Source: Siphonodentalium dalli (Eukaryota; Mollusca; Scaphopoda; Gadilida; Siphonodentaliidae). Taken from it: a stretch of DNA of 64,000 nt. The stretch is taken from assembly GCA_032622095.1 (NCBI GenBank), contig CP136066.1:61968609-62032608 (forward strand), read 5' to 3'. The notes under the pieces were generated by a model. The model worked only from the letters and a program-made list of their open reading frames with translations. It had not been told where the DNA came from and ran no database searches. How positions within the stretch are numbered: the stretch's first letter is position 1; each line of letters begins with the position of its first letter. Both the position numbers and the translations under genes were made by a program. Positions 55,701 to 64,000 of the stretch are shown here, piece after piece.

Positions 55701-58700
55701 CTGTCCAAATACATCCGATTGTAATTCAAATTGAATATTTGTTGCTAAAACATGCATTATGATTAGTCGAGAGTTGCTAACTTTTAGTTTTTGAGACAAC
55801 CGCTCACATAGGTTTACTATAGATGCCGTTGACAGGAAGTTGTTCGGGCACTGTTTCAAGTAAACCAATGGAACGTCCCCAGAGATTTGATCGCTGAAAT
55901 CAGGATATCTCACTTCATGGCATGTATAAATGCTGATAAAAAGCACATTTCGTGCCGTTTCTTTAAATGTTTTCATGAGTTTAATTACAATAGAGAGTAA
56001 TCAATTGGTTCCCAGAATTACGTTACATAATTCGCGAGAGGCGTTGGTAACAAACGAGTGTGCTAATGCGCACAAGTTTCTTACCTAAAGGTCTCTCGCC
56101 TCGAGTGAAATATTTAGCGTAATTCTCGGAACTAATTTATTTATTACACTTCTGCATCACTTTGGTTCGCCAAATATGATTAAAACACACAGAATTAATG
56201 GATGAAAGTCCCGCTGTGGAGAAAGATTAACAACCGAAATTTCAGTCATGATCAGTAAACGACGCAATGTCAATGACGTAACGAGAAATGACATAATTCA
56301 CTAGTGACATTACCATTTTTAATTAACGGCGTTTTCAATGGAAATTGCACACAGGAGTGTAATAAATTGGAAATAAACATAACCTGTTTTGTTGGATATT
56401 GGGGGATTCGAGCATGAAAACAGTTTGTTTCACAAAGGGATGGAGATATGTCTGATAATCTTACTGATCTTTCTCTTTATATCCTTTTAGTCTCTGCGAC
56501 CAGCGTTGCTGAACGTGAGGGAGATGTGTCACAGGATTAGTGACATGGGACTGTGTAAGGTCGAGAAAGGTCACACATACACATTGAGCATGTTCAGGGA
56601 GGCTCAATTCAACCAGCTTAATGAGGTAATGAATATTCAGCCGTGAAATACTTTTAAAGATGTATTCTGGGTTCCAGACCTCCAGTTACAACAACAACAT
56701 TGTGTTATTGCTTTGTTCCTCTGAGAAAATTTTGATTGTGACATAAACTACATAATAAATATACAATATACATATACATACCAAATAATATCATTTTGTT
56801 ATTGAACAAAGTAAACAAAATGATTATTACTTGAACCTCCAAAACATCGGAAAGTATGAAATAAATGAATGAAGTTCAGCATCCAACAAAATATTGTCTT
56901 TCAGGTGGCATTTCTCATTACTAACTAAAATGTTGTTTTAATGTAATATAAATAAAAAGTAAAATTGGTTTCATAAAAATTAATTTGGAACCCTGTTTTA
57001 GTAAGTTTGCATTATTATCACAAGGAATAAAAGAAATCTTTTGGTAGAATTTTCTCACCAAATTGGTACCATTTTCCATTTTTGGGGAACCTGGCTCATG
57101 GGCTATATTCATATGTATTTTTGATGCCATTTGTGATGATTCTTGTAACTATGTAATATGTTATCCAATACATCATTTGTCAGTAGTGGCTTGTAGAATT
57201 ATTGTAAATATATGTTTTGCATATTTATAATTCATCAAGTGCCAAAATGATTGCAGTTAATGGCTGGTGATATACCACTTCTGATAGCGTTGAAAGTGAT
57301 GAATTTTTATATTAAATGCCAAATTATGCTAAATTTAAACCGAGACGAGAGACTATCTTCAATATCTTTTCTCAACCAGATAAATTTAACTGACATTTGT
57401 TATAGAAACAATCAAATGGTCATACAATGCATATATGTGTTATATTACAGGTTGCTGGCAGACTGATGGAGTTCCGTGACTTGGTGAAGGAAGTTGTGCG
57501 CAGTGCTTGTAGGACAGCATTGTTAGAAGCCGGATTCACTCCCGATGATTATTTCTTTGATGGCACAGACAGCCCAGGTTTATATGGTGAGTCTGCAGCA
57601 ATTTCTGATTTGGAAAATCAAGAATAATCTCCAGGAAAAAACACATGGTAAGGGATGTGGTGGAAATGGAATTTGTTGGACTATGAAATTTCTGCCTGGT
57701 TCAAGGGGGGGGGGGGGGGAGGGTGCATTAGGAATTTCCAAGTTGGACACCACCAAACGGAGACCCTCTACATACTATAAAAGTTAATACTTTATTGATA
57801 AAACCAAATGTTTTATTTATAAAATGAAACTCTTGATTTATAGAAGTAAATGTTTCATTTATAAAAGTTAATTCTTGAACTGTATATATGTTTATGCTTG
57901 ATTTATATAGAGTTCTATTTGATTGCTCAATTTCTAAGATTAATGCTTTATCTGTTTCTGTTTTGTAGGTGATATTGCTCCTGGCACAGCATCCAGTTAC
58001 ATGATGCAGAGTAACTACGATATGGACATATATGGAGAGGATCCTGGCAAAATGACCTACACAGAACAGGCAAACAAACGTTCCCAGTGTAAACGACTCA
58101 CATGGTATGAAACATTGCGTTATCACCTGATGATCAATCAGCAATACGGTGCTCAGACACTGGCTCAGAAACCAATAATTTAACCCTTTCATGATGGGAG
58201 CTGGGCTGTTGCAGCATTAGAGATCCTGTGCCAGTGCATTCTCTTATATATGCGAGTCTCCCATATAGTGTTGAAACGATTAGTTAATTTCAGAGTCGAC
58301 TAGTCGAGACCCAAAAGTCGCGTTGCGTCGACTAGTCGGTACCCGATATCAAAACTTTCAAACATAACATGGTACGGAAATTCATTGTACATGGCGTACA
58401 CTGATGACTAATGCAATGACAGTCTATTGCGTAGCGCATTTCCCTGAATTGACACCAATTTATTTGGGAAATAATACTGTAAACATCTTGATATTTATCC
58501 AACACACTGAATGTAATTATATAATTAGACATGTGGTGGATAATGATTAGAAACTCGACCATTTATACAGGTTTTACATTTAATATCTGCGTTCGAGATT
58601 TCGTCAAGTGATCACCAATAAACCGGTGCCGAGCGGTGTCACTATAAAATGTTAATGTTCCGACTAAATACGCCCTATAGAATAGGCTATGTTGTAGAAT

Positions 58701-61700
58701 ACGATAGCCAGTTCTTAATGTCAGTATCATTTATATACGGTAGCAACAATGACGTCACCTTAAGCGACCTTCAATTGATCAATTGAAATATACACAGTGT
58801 CTAGATCAAAGCGGTCTCCGACAAACGATAAATCGCGTCAATCATTGCCATCATGTCGCAGTGATGTCTTTGACCTCAAACGACGAGTGAGACATTGTGT
58901 TGTCAATTTCATTAGTCGGGTCACCGTGTGTGTCTATACTAGTAACACTGTCAATTCCGGGTGCCACCAAATGTTATACTTACCGTAACTTACGCGCAGT
59001 TAACACCGTTTATGTCGGAATCGATCTTGAAAGCGTTATACACAGAACTAATACACTATGTTCCGACTAGTTGACGGCAAAATTCAGAGTCGACGTTCTG
59101 ACATTTCAGCGTTGTCTACGACTAGTCGATTAATCGTTTCAACCCTACTCCCATAGGAAGCCTCACATATATAAGAGAATGCACTCGCTTACAAGGTCAA
59201 TGTATATATTGTTAGATTAGAGAATACATTGGCCTAACAATATTTACCTTGATCTTGTAAACCAGTGTATTCTCTTATATGTGCGAGGCTGCCTATGGGA
59301 GACTCGCATATATAAGAGAATGCACTGGCACATGATCTTTAATGCTTCATTAGCGTATCTCCCATCATTAAAGTGTTAATAGTGACTAGAATGGCTCGTA
59401 TCGTGTCTCATTGGTAACTAACGAAACCACTGTGGAATGTTGCATGGACTTCGTTTGGAAATAGAACATAGCTGTTTGACTAGATAATATTTTAGAATTA
59501 TTGTCTTTTATGCTTGACAGGTGAATTTAGAAGTTTTTCAATTTTTCACATTGAGAGCTTGATTACTATTCTAAGAATATGATCTACAGTTGTTAACTCT
59601 TTCTATACTAAAGCAACATTGTTGAGTAGTTATCCCATAGGAAATGTTCAGATAATAAGTTCAACAAAGGACCATAGGTAGTTTGTTGAACTTATTATCA
59701 AAACTTTCCCTCTATAAATAGGCCTCCTTCTGCATTTTTATTTTTTATCACCTTAAGATCCCTTCAAATGAATAATAGACCTTTCCAATACACATATTTT
59801 AACTGACTAGGTGAAACCATTTGGTATTAAAAGGGTTATTGATGATGATGGTTTCTCCTCTTCAGCTTCATCCGCCTGTCGGACTACCTGATTGTCAACA
59901 CTATGCATGTGTTGGCTGTGAACTCTGTATCAACTCTACTTAACTACCTCACGGAACAACTACAGAACACACCAACCCTCGCTCAGATACAGGGTCTCGA
60001 GGAAGAGAAGAAAGAAGAGGACCCAGAGAAAGATAAGGTAACCTTAAAAAAAAGGCTCATAACGTTTGGCTTTTTCCTAAATTTCATTGGCATACAGTAA
60101 TTCCCAAAGTGATTTCTATATCCCCCACCAAACTTTGGATAGATACAGTAATGCCCAAAGTAATTGACCACTTAACCACAGCAGAATTATGGGTAATTTT
60201 TCAGGCGAGAGCTTTCCGATGAATGGCAACAAGCCATATTTCCAACTAAATCCTGATAATTTACCCATAATTCTGCTGTGGTTAAGTGGTCAATTACTTT
60301 GGGCATTACTGTATCTATCCAAAGTTTGGTGGGGGATATAGAAATTATGTCTATCAGTCTGTGCATCCATAAAACTTTGATCTCTCAATCTCTTTTTATG
60401 CTCATGAACCAGCAGTGAGCATTAGTGAAATATCCTTATTCTAGACCTCCCTCTTTTTAATGATCTGTGATATTCATTATACAGGAGCTTAACCCTTTCT
60501 ATACTAAATACTCATAGACAGGTAGATCCCTTAGAAAATGTTCAGATAATAAGTTCAACATAGGTGGTTTGTCTTATTATCTGAACATTTCCCACCAATG
60601 AATATGAATCATTCAGCACTTGTATTATCTTTTCGTCTGTCGTCAGTTTTTATTACTTAAACACCCCTCCAAATGAATAATACACCGTTCCAATTTATAT
60701 TTTATATCTGAATGGGAGAATCCATTTAGTATAGAAAGGGTTAAGCAGGTAATGATATGTCTGTAATAATTGTTGGAATCTTGGAAGAAATAAAATTATT
60801 GCTACTCTATTTTGATATTTTGACACATTGGAAACATCATGCTGCAGTTAAAGTTTGTAAGAATTCCCCAACACCCCCCCCCCCCCCCTTCCTTTGCCCC
60901 AATGACCATCTATTGACCTTTCTAAGTTGGATTGAAACTCATGTAATCATTGCAATGAATTTTATCTTTACATTAGGATGAAGAAGAGACACCACAATTG
61001 CCTCCCCTGTACATCACAGAATTTGTTCTGGAGCCAAATCAGCTGTTGTTCAACCCGGATGCGGATGACTTCCAAGATGGCATTGCCGAGGTCATCAAAC
61101 GGTTCCAAGATGCTGTTCTTAGCGTACAAAACTTGGTTCCTGATACGTATTTTGATGCATTCACAAGGTAAAGATAGAAGATAAATAAGGGTTTCATGCA
61201 CATTACAAACTGTAGTATAAAATCAATAGAAAATTTCAATTTTTTAAGGATGCTGGTAAATATCCTCAAAGAAAAGTTCTTTGTCATCAGGTAAAAATAA
61301 ATTCTGGTATACAATTGAAAAGTTGAGATCTATATCCTCTGCATATGGTTTGAAATCGTGGACTGAAAAATATGATCAATCTTTATCGATGTGGGAGAAA
61401 ATTTGGCAATCACATGTGCCCATCATCGGACCATTGATAGCTGAGAGTGCCTAAAGCTTTAACTTGGACGTTCTGATCTAAACCTCACTATTACCCCTTA
61501 AAAATCTGAAGGATTTATCAAGGTTTTTGTAGAATATGCGATATGGGGTGTAACAATATGGGTATGTCATGTATCAATGTTTATTGCGATACAGAGTTGA
61601 CAATATCACGTCTTTACTTACCTAATATTATAGTGAAATTGCCTAGGCTTCATAAGAGCTGTATAAACTGATATATAGCGACAACGAAAGATGTGTATGC

Positions 61701-63813
61701 TTGACTACAGGTATACAAACTCAAAACAATGTGTGTACTATATTCTCATAAAAATTGCTTGTTGTTTAATTTATTGTATACGAAGAAATAAAACTAATAA
61801 AAACCTTGCAGATGTATCTAGTATCTTTGATATCTTTTCGAGTCATTTGAGGCACCGGCATTTATTGATGATGTACATATTCAGTGTGTATATATTTGAG
61901 CCCTTTAGAATTGCAATAATTTTGTTACACCCGTAAATATATGTTACAATTATTATTACACAGATGAAGACAATCAATTTTGTTCAACCCTAGAAAAACA
62001 AATTCTCGCTGAATGAATATTAGTATTATTTACGAAAATGTCTTTTGCCTTTTTCTAAAGACATCCCAGTGGAATTACATCTGTACAACACCAATATGTG
62101 AATTTCTATATTCAGGCCAATCATTAATAACAAGTTTGAGGAAAAGACATGTGGAGAAGGACCGAGTCTGGGGACAATGTTCGAGGATGACAAACATTTA
62201 CAAACGATCATCCATAACATAAGGGTTAGTATCAATATATGCATATTTTTCTACATATTAAGTTTTAAACTGAGGTATCAATGCACAATTTCCAGCAATT
62301 TTGGGTAACCTGGGAGGGGGCACTGTACTTGAAATCTATGCTGAGCCATTATTTTCTGATAGATATATCTGCAATATGATAACACTTTTTGATTCAACCA
62401 CTTTTCAACCCATTGGGCACCAACTTAACATTGATGACCAATTAACTTGGCTTCTTAGTAATCAAACTCCTGCATATAGTAAGCCTATCACAAAATTTTT
62501 TGCACATAACATCTACGAGGACAATTTACTTTTCTCTTCTGGAAACCGTAATAACTGACTTATTTGAGTATTGTTGTTGACATTAATATGCATGTATACA
62601 TGCTTTATATGTACTTGACCACTCATCTCTGTTTATCATATGGTATAATAAGCTTACAGCATATAGTCACATGCATGCATGCAACATTTCAACAACATTA
62701 CTATCTGTTCCTTCTTTCATATTTTATGCTAATTAAGTATATCATAACTATTGTTTATACTTTATGTAACCATCTGTTCTAAGACCATGTTCCAATTGGA
62801 GCTTTCTATTTGTTCAATAAATCTTGAATTGATAATTTTGTTTTTACTTCTAGGAAGCTTTGACTGCAGCATTTAATGCAGCGAGTCAGTATGCCGACAC
62901 ATTTGAACCATACCGGGAATTCTATCGGGAAAATGAGAGCCTCGATCTGGATGCAGTCCGAGAGCAAGATCATGGTGGGTACCTCTCATCTGATATCTCA
63001 TCAGCTTTATCGCATTCTTTTTTTGTGAAATATCAACCATAAAATAGTTTAGAATGCCACGGCCATGGTTTAGAATTTCAAGATTTGTGGGTTATTTATT
63101 TTGTGAAAGCTTTTGTGAATATTGACTCACTTTCCATCAGAATTAAACCTATCATTGGACAAGCCTGAGTTTAGAGTGCCTGTCATTTGCAGAATGAGGT
63201 CCCCAGAGGGTGAATTTAGTGACGCTATCCCGTCTAGTGGGCTAGCATCACTATATTCACCCTCTGGGGACCTCATTCTGCTTAGGCCTCATATTCTCTG
63301 GAAAGTTTCTTATTATCAAATATATATATCTATTTAAACTTCTTCACATAGATTCTATTTCTTTTTTAGTTTAGTTTCTCTATAGCCCCAATTTGGCAGA
63401 CGATACATTGCATAATCAAGGTTCCCAATGTGTTTACATCATAATTTTCACCCTCTGGGGACCTCATTCTGCAAATGACAGGCACACTAAACTCAGACTT
63501 GCTTGTTAATACGATACATTAGAGAAGATTTGATTTGTCCTGGCACTATTAGTTTTCAACTTAATTTATTTTAATTATAAACATATTCTTTTAAGTTCTA
63601 GAAGTATGCTAACAGTATTATTGTTATTTAAGTAACAAATATATTATTTTGCATTTTTCAGAGGTGTCATTCTTCGGAGAGCACCTTGATAAATACCACA
63701 AACAACACAACATGGCTATGAGCATTTTGCAGAAGCGACCAATCGGAATGCTCGTCATTGACGCCATCAATATGAAAGATCTTCTTACACCCTCGCCCCT
63801 CAGATGTCTGGAT
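49525..63813 (+). CDS. DNAH6: Axonemal dynein heavy chain, N-terminal tail (14 exons, 3' end outside window)
   Basis: This is the heavy chain of an inner-arm axonemal dynein, the ATP-driven microtubule motor of cilia and flagella. Fourteen exons join in frame (2139 coding bases, 713 residues): 49525-49798, 50696-50890, 52001-52112, 53122-53257, 53981-54128, 55097-55219, 56491-56625, 57451-57586, 57969-58104, 59866-60037, 60977-61167, 62116-62224, 62854-62974, 63662-63813. Family signatures include FALFRKWKAFSVWRKNVR, LFIVNPSLRPALL, GHTYTLSMFREAQ, FIRLSDYLIVNTMHVLAVNS and KRPIGMLVIDA. These fit the tail of the DNAH6 group; other single-headed inner-arm chains are possible. No P-loop is expected yet: linker and AAA modules lie right of the window. 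Residues 60-195 are Lys/Pro-rich and probably disordered. ATG 49526 is the first in-frame start; the acceptor just before it implies an upstream non-coding exon. Confidence 0.85.
49810..50023. mobile_element. MITE family B, copy 8, next to dynein exon 1 donor
   Basis: TA-flanked, ~214-bp near-perfect palindrome starting 11 bases after the exon. In the transcript it can fold into one long hairpin. Confidence 0.9.
50074..50256. mobile_element. Family C MITE, inverted copy
   Basis: TTAACCCTTTCTATACTAAA at the left, GTATAGAAAGTG plus TCAA (from TTAA) at the right; inverted relative to 60493-60740. Confidence 0.75.
50696..50890 (+). CDS. DNAH6: Dynein heavy chain exon 2
   Basis: Acceptor TATTTTCTAG, donor GTTAGT, phase 0 both sides. 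It encodes residues 92-156: a basic region (HPDFIHRKNKEAQ) followed by a Ser/Pro-rich acidic stretch (SSSPLPDLPEDLK). Probably unstructured. Confidence 0.82.
50916..51165. mobile_element. Family E MITE, copy 1 (degenerate)
   Basis: TTAA then ACCTTTGATGACGGGAACTG; hairpins GCCAGTGCACTCTCTTATAT... (50971-51040) and a shorter one (51066-51130). It runs into family C right-end debris (TTCCATTCAGTTATAAAAG). Confidence 0.65.
51283..51442. mobile_element. Foldback MITE in dynein intron 2
   Basis: AATCGAGAATCTTTTATCGAA faces TTCGATAAAAGATTCGAGATT, with ACAGAACACAAC / GTTGTGCTGT outside and TTTCGC(GAG) palindrome inside. About 160 bp. Confidence 0.65.
52001..52112 (+). CDS. DNAH6: Dynein heavy chain exon 3
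   Basis: Acceptor TTATTACACAG, donor GTGAGT, phase 0 to 1. It encodes EAMVRIPTPPKEEKPASPRG and more Pro/Lys-rich linker. Confidence 0.8.
52170..52300. mobile_element. Family C MITE fragment
   Basis: GGGAAATGTTCAGATATTAA, TTGAACTTATTATCTG and TTTAGTATAGAAAGG are recognisable; ends decayed. A similar fragment lies near 51735-51790. Confidence 0.55.
52612..53010. repeat. About 390-bp interspersed repeat, copy 1
   Basis: Starts AGAGAGTAATCAATTGGTT and ends GGGAGTGTAATAAATTG. The left third is a hairpin (GAGAATTACGTTAAATAATTC versus its inverse). The second copy is in intron 6. Class unknown. Confidence 0.7.
53122..53257 (+). CDS. DNAH6: Dynein heavy chain exon 4
   Basis: Acceptor TTTATTTGCAG, donor GTAAGT, phase 1 to 2. 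It encodes AESFEGLSDAEEILQIIKDN and AKVGFLYLSPAVPK; the folded tail starts here. Confidence 0.85.
53284..53529. mobile_element. Family E MITE, copy 2
   Basis: TTAA at 53280-53283 and 53530-53533; ACCCTTTCATGACGGGAGCT and CTCCCATCATGAAGGGG ends; two GAGTCTCCC/GGGAGCCTC hairpins. Confidence 0.82.
53981..54128 (+). CDS. DNAH6: Dynein heavy chain exon 5
   Basis: Acceptor CATTTTCAG, donor GTGAGA, phase 2 to 0. It encodes VVSHEHINRQDYCTISKKGV and EFITLDRWEQEYNYFQKL, a conserved tail segment. Confidence 0.87.
55097..55219 (+). CDS. DNAH6: Dynein heavy chain exon 6
   Basis: Acceptor CCATTTCAG, donor GTAAGT, phase 0 both sides. It encodes IPAFALFRKWKAFSVWRKNV and NDNLFIVNP, among the most recognisable family residues in the window. 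A MITE A copy begins 22 bases after the donor. Confidence 0.9.
55242..55695. mobile_element. Family A MITE, copy 3
   Basis: CAAGTCTGAGATTAGTGTG at the left and CACCTTATTCTCAGGTCTG at the right; several AGAATGAGGTCCCCAG modules and AATTTGGGGATATATAGAG in between. Starts 22 bases after dynein exon 6. Confidence 0.75.
55988..56372. repeat. About 390-bp interspersed repeat, copy 2
   Basis: Same start and end as the copy at 52612, same orientation, shared ACGCAATGTCAATGACG(T) and TTAACGGCGTTTTCAATG. Confidence 0.7.
56491..56625 (+). CDS. DNAH6: Dynein heavy chain exon 7
   Basis: Acceptor ATCCTTTTAG, donor GTAATG, phase 0 both sides. It encodes SLRPALLNVREMCHRISDMG and the conserved KGHTYTLSMFREAQF. 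Confidence 0.9.
57451..57586 (+). CDS. DNAH6: Dynein heavy chain exon 8
   Basis: Acceptor TATATTACAG, donor GTGAGT, phase 0 to 1. It encodes VVRSACRTALLEAGFTPDDY and FFDGTDSPGLY. Confidence 0.88.
57700..57725. repeat. G-rich tract in dynein intron 8
   Basis: Run of about 12 G followed by AGGG. Similar tracts at 54528 and 60873 (poly-C) mark other introns. Confidence 0.6.
57969..58104 (+). CDS. DNAH6: Dynein heavy chain exon 9
   Basis: Acceptor TGTTTTGTAG, donor GTATGA, phase 1 to 2. It encodes an acidic, Met/Tyr-rich stretch (YDMDIYGEDPGKMTYTEQ) and ends NKRSQCKRLT, with the Cys codon split to exon 10. Confidence 0.85.
58184..59375. mobile_element. Family E MITE, copy 3, split by a hAT-like element
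   Basis: TTAA at 58180-58183 and 59376-59379; CCCTTTCATGATGGGAGCTG left end. The first hairpin is interrupted by the element at 58266-59147. Confidence 0.8.
58266..59147. mobile_element. hAT-like element nested in family E MITE
   Basis: TAGTGTTGAAACGATTAGTT and ATTAATCGTTTCAACCCTA; exact duplication CTCCCATA at 58258-58265 and 59148-59155. Sub-terminal GTCGACTAGTCG repeats. 882 bp, no transposase. Confidence 0.92.
59597..59835. mobile_element. Family C MITE before dynein exon 10
   Basis: TTAA then CTCTTTCTATACTAAAGC, GTTCAGATAATAAGTTCAAC inverted as GTTGAACTTATTATC, and right end TATTAAAAGGG plus TTAT. Confidence 0.8.
59866..60037 (+). CDS. DNAH6: Dynein heavy chain exon 10
   Basis: Acceptor TCCTCTTCAG, donor GTAACC, phase 2 to 0. 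It encodes CFIRLSDYLIVNTMHVLAVN, a strong family motif, then an acidic EEEKKEEDPEKDK tail. A family C MITE ends 30 bases before the exon, next to the polypyrimidine tract. Confidence 0.9.
60146..60311. mobile_element. MITE family B, copy 9, within a longer palindrome
   Basis: CAGTAATGCCCAAAGTAATT and inverse, TA flanked. The inverted symmetry extends ~34 bases outward on both sides (60112-60345; ATATCCCCCACCAAACTTTG), so the element sits inside, or has grown into, a larger foldback. Confidence 0.85.
60493..60740. mobile_element. Family C MITE, complete reference copy
   Basis: TTAA at 60489-60492 and 60741-60744; CCCTTTCTATACTAAATAC and ATTTAGTATAGAAAGGG. A single left-end unit is present, unlike the array at 16716. 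Confidence 0.88.
60977..61167 (+). CDS. DNAH6: Dynein heavy chain exon 11
   Basis: Acceptor TTACATTAG, donor GTAAAG, phase 0 to 2. It encodes PLYITEFVLEPNQLLFNP and FQDGIAEVIKRFQDAVLSV. Confidence 0.88.
61200..62110. other. Dynein intron 11
   Basis: AT-rich, no element or hidden exon recognised. Confidence 0.4.
62116..62224 (+). CDS. DNAH6: Dynein heavy chain exon 12
   Basis: Acceptor TCTATATTCAG, donor GTTAGT, phase 2 to 0. It encodes PIINNKFEEKTCGEGPSLGT and DDKHLQTIIHNIR. Confidence 0.87.
62225..62853. other. Dynein intron 12, possible retroelement 3' end
   Basis: An 85-codon open stretch (62301-62558) and TCAATAAATCTTGAATTGATAA near 62815 could be a retroelement tail. No known family seen. 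Confidence 0.3.
62854..62974 (+). CDS. DNAH6: Dynein heavy chain exon 13
   Basis: Acceptor TTACTTCTAG, donor GTGGGT, phase 0 to 1. It encodes AFNAASQYADTFEPYREFYR, consistent with the tail just before the linker region. Confidence 0.87.
63160..63501. mobile_element. Family A MITE, copy 4
   Basis: CAAGCCTGAGTTTAGAGTG and CACACTAAACTCAGACTTG ends, two inverted AGAATGAGGTCCCCAGAGG modules and TAGTTTCTCTATAGCCCC. Cleanest short copy of the family here. Confidence 0.82.
63662..63813 (+). CDS. DNAH6: Dynein heavy chain exon 14
   Basis: Acceptor CATTTTTCAG, donor GTAAGT, phase 1 to 0. It encodes EVSFFGEHLDKYHKQHNMAM and QKRPIGMLVIDA, ending SPLRCLD. It is the last exon in the window; a family E MITE begins 70 bases later. 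Confidence 0.88.
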
Positions 63814-63883
63814 GTAAGTTTGAAAAAAATTTCTTTACATTTTGTCTTGAATGAATTTATTGCATGTATTTGTTTTATATTAA

Positions 63884-64000
63884 CCCTTTCATAATGGGAG
63901 CTTCCTGAAATTTTGCGAAAACCCTGTGCCAATGGCATGCATTCTCTTATATATATGAGTCTCCCATAGGGAGCCTTGCATATATAAGAGACTAACAATA
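63884..64000. mobile_element. Family E MITE, copy 4, cut by window end
   Basis: TTAA at 63880-63883, CCCTTTCATAATGGGAGCTT, and the start of the GCATTCTCTTATATATATGA hairpin. Confidence 0.8.

Overview
This is a eukaryotic, AT-rich, intron-containing stretch of an invertebrate animal genome. The split genes, the abundance of small DNA transposons, pearl-like tandem core repeats ending in ACGG-type microsatellites, and the style of the non-LTR reverse transcriptase all point to a marine lophotrochozoan, most likely a mollusc. Species-level placement is not possible from the sequence alone.

Two host genes are supported, both cut by the window edges. (1) A tropomodulin gene on the minus strand has five coding exons between 14663 and 2218. 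All splice phases agree. They encode the first 252 residues: tropomyosin/actin-binding N-terminal half and the start of the leucine-rich repeat domain. The rest lies left of the window. (2) An axonemal dynein heavy chain gene (DNAH6-like) on the plus strand has fourteen coding exons from 49525 to 63813. They encode the first 713 residues (N-terminal tail); motor exons lie beyond the right edge. The two genes diverge from a roughly 35 kb region that holds no recognisable host gene.

That middle region, and the introns, are packed with mobile elements, often nested. There are TTAA-flanked piggyBac-like MITEs (families C, D, E and one more). A TA-flanked palindromic MITE (family B) has at least nine copies. 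A third MITE family (A) has AGAATGAGGTCCCC ends. At least eight hAT-like deletion elements are present, five with exact 8-bp target duplications and one carrying a BED-finger fragment. There is a 2.5 kb Mutator-like element with a 10-bp duplication and a PHD-finger remnant, and two further long-TIR elements. Pearl/Helentron-like tandem repeats, a 5S-rRNA-derived fragment and a 5'-truncated non-LTR retrotransposon with an intact 642-residue reverse transcriptase ORF complete the list. Complete small RNA genes and CRISPR arrays were not seen.

The most unusual signals are these: a histone-mRNA-type 3' stem-loop six bases after the stop codon of an exon inside a long-TIR transposon (44970-44985); a 4.1 kb piggyBac-like element whose left end is tandemly repeated about 23 times (16716-20802); local duplications of tropomodulin exon 1 and exon 2 fragments including splice sites, fused to a MITE end; and one palindromic module shared by three different transposon frameworks.
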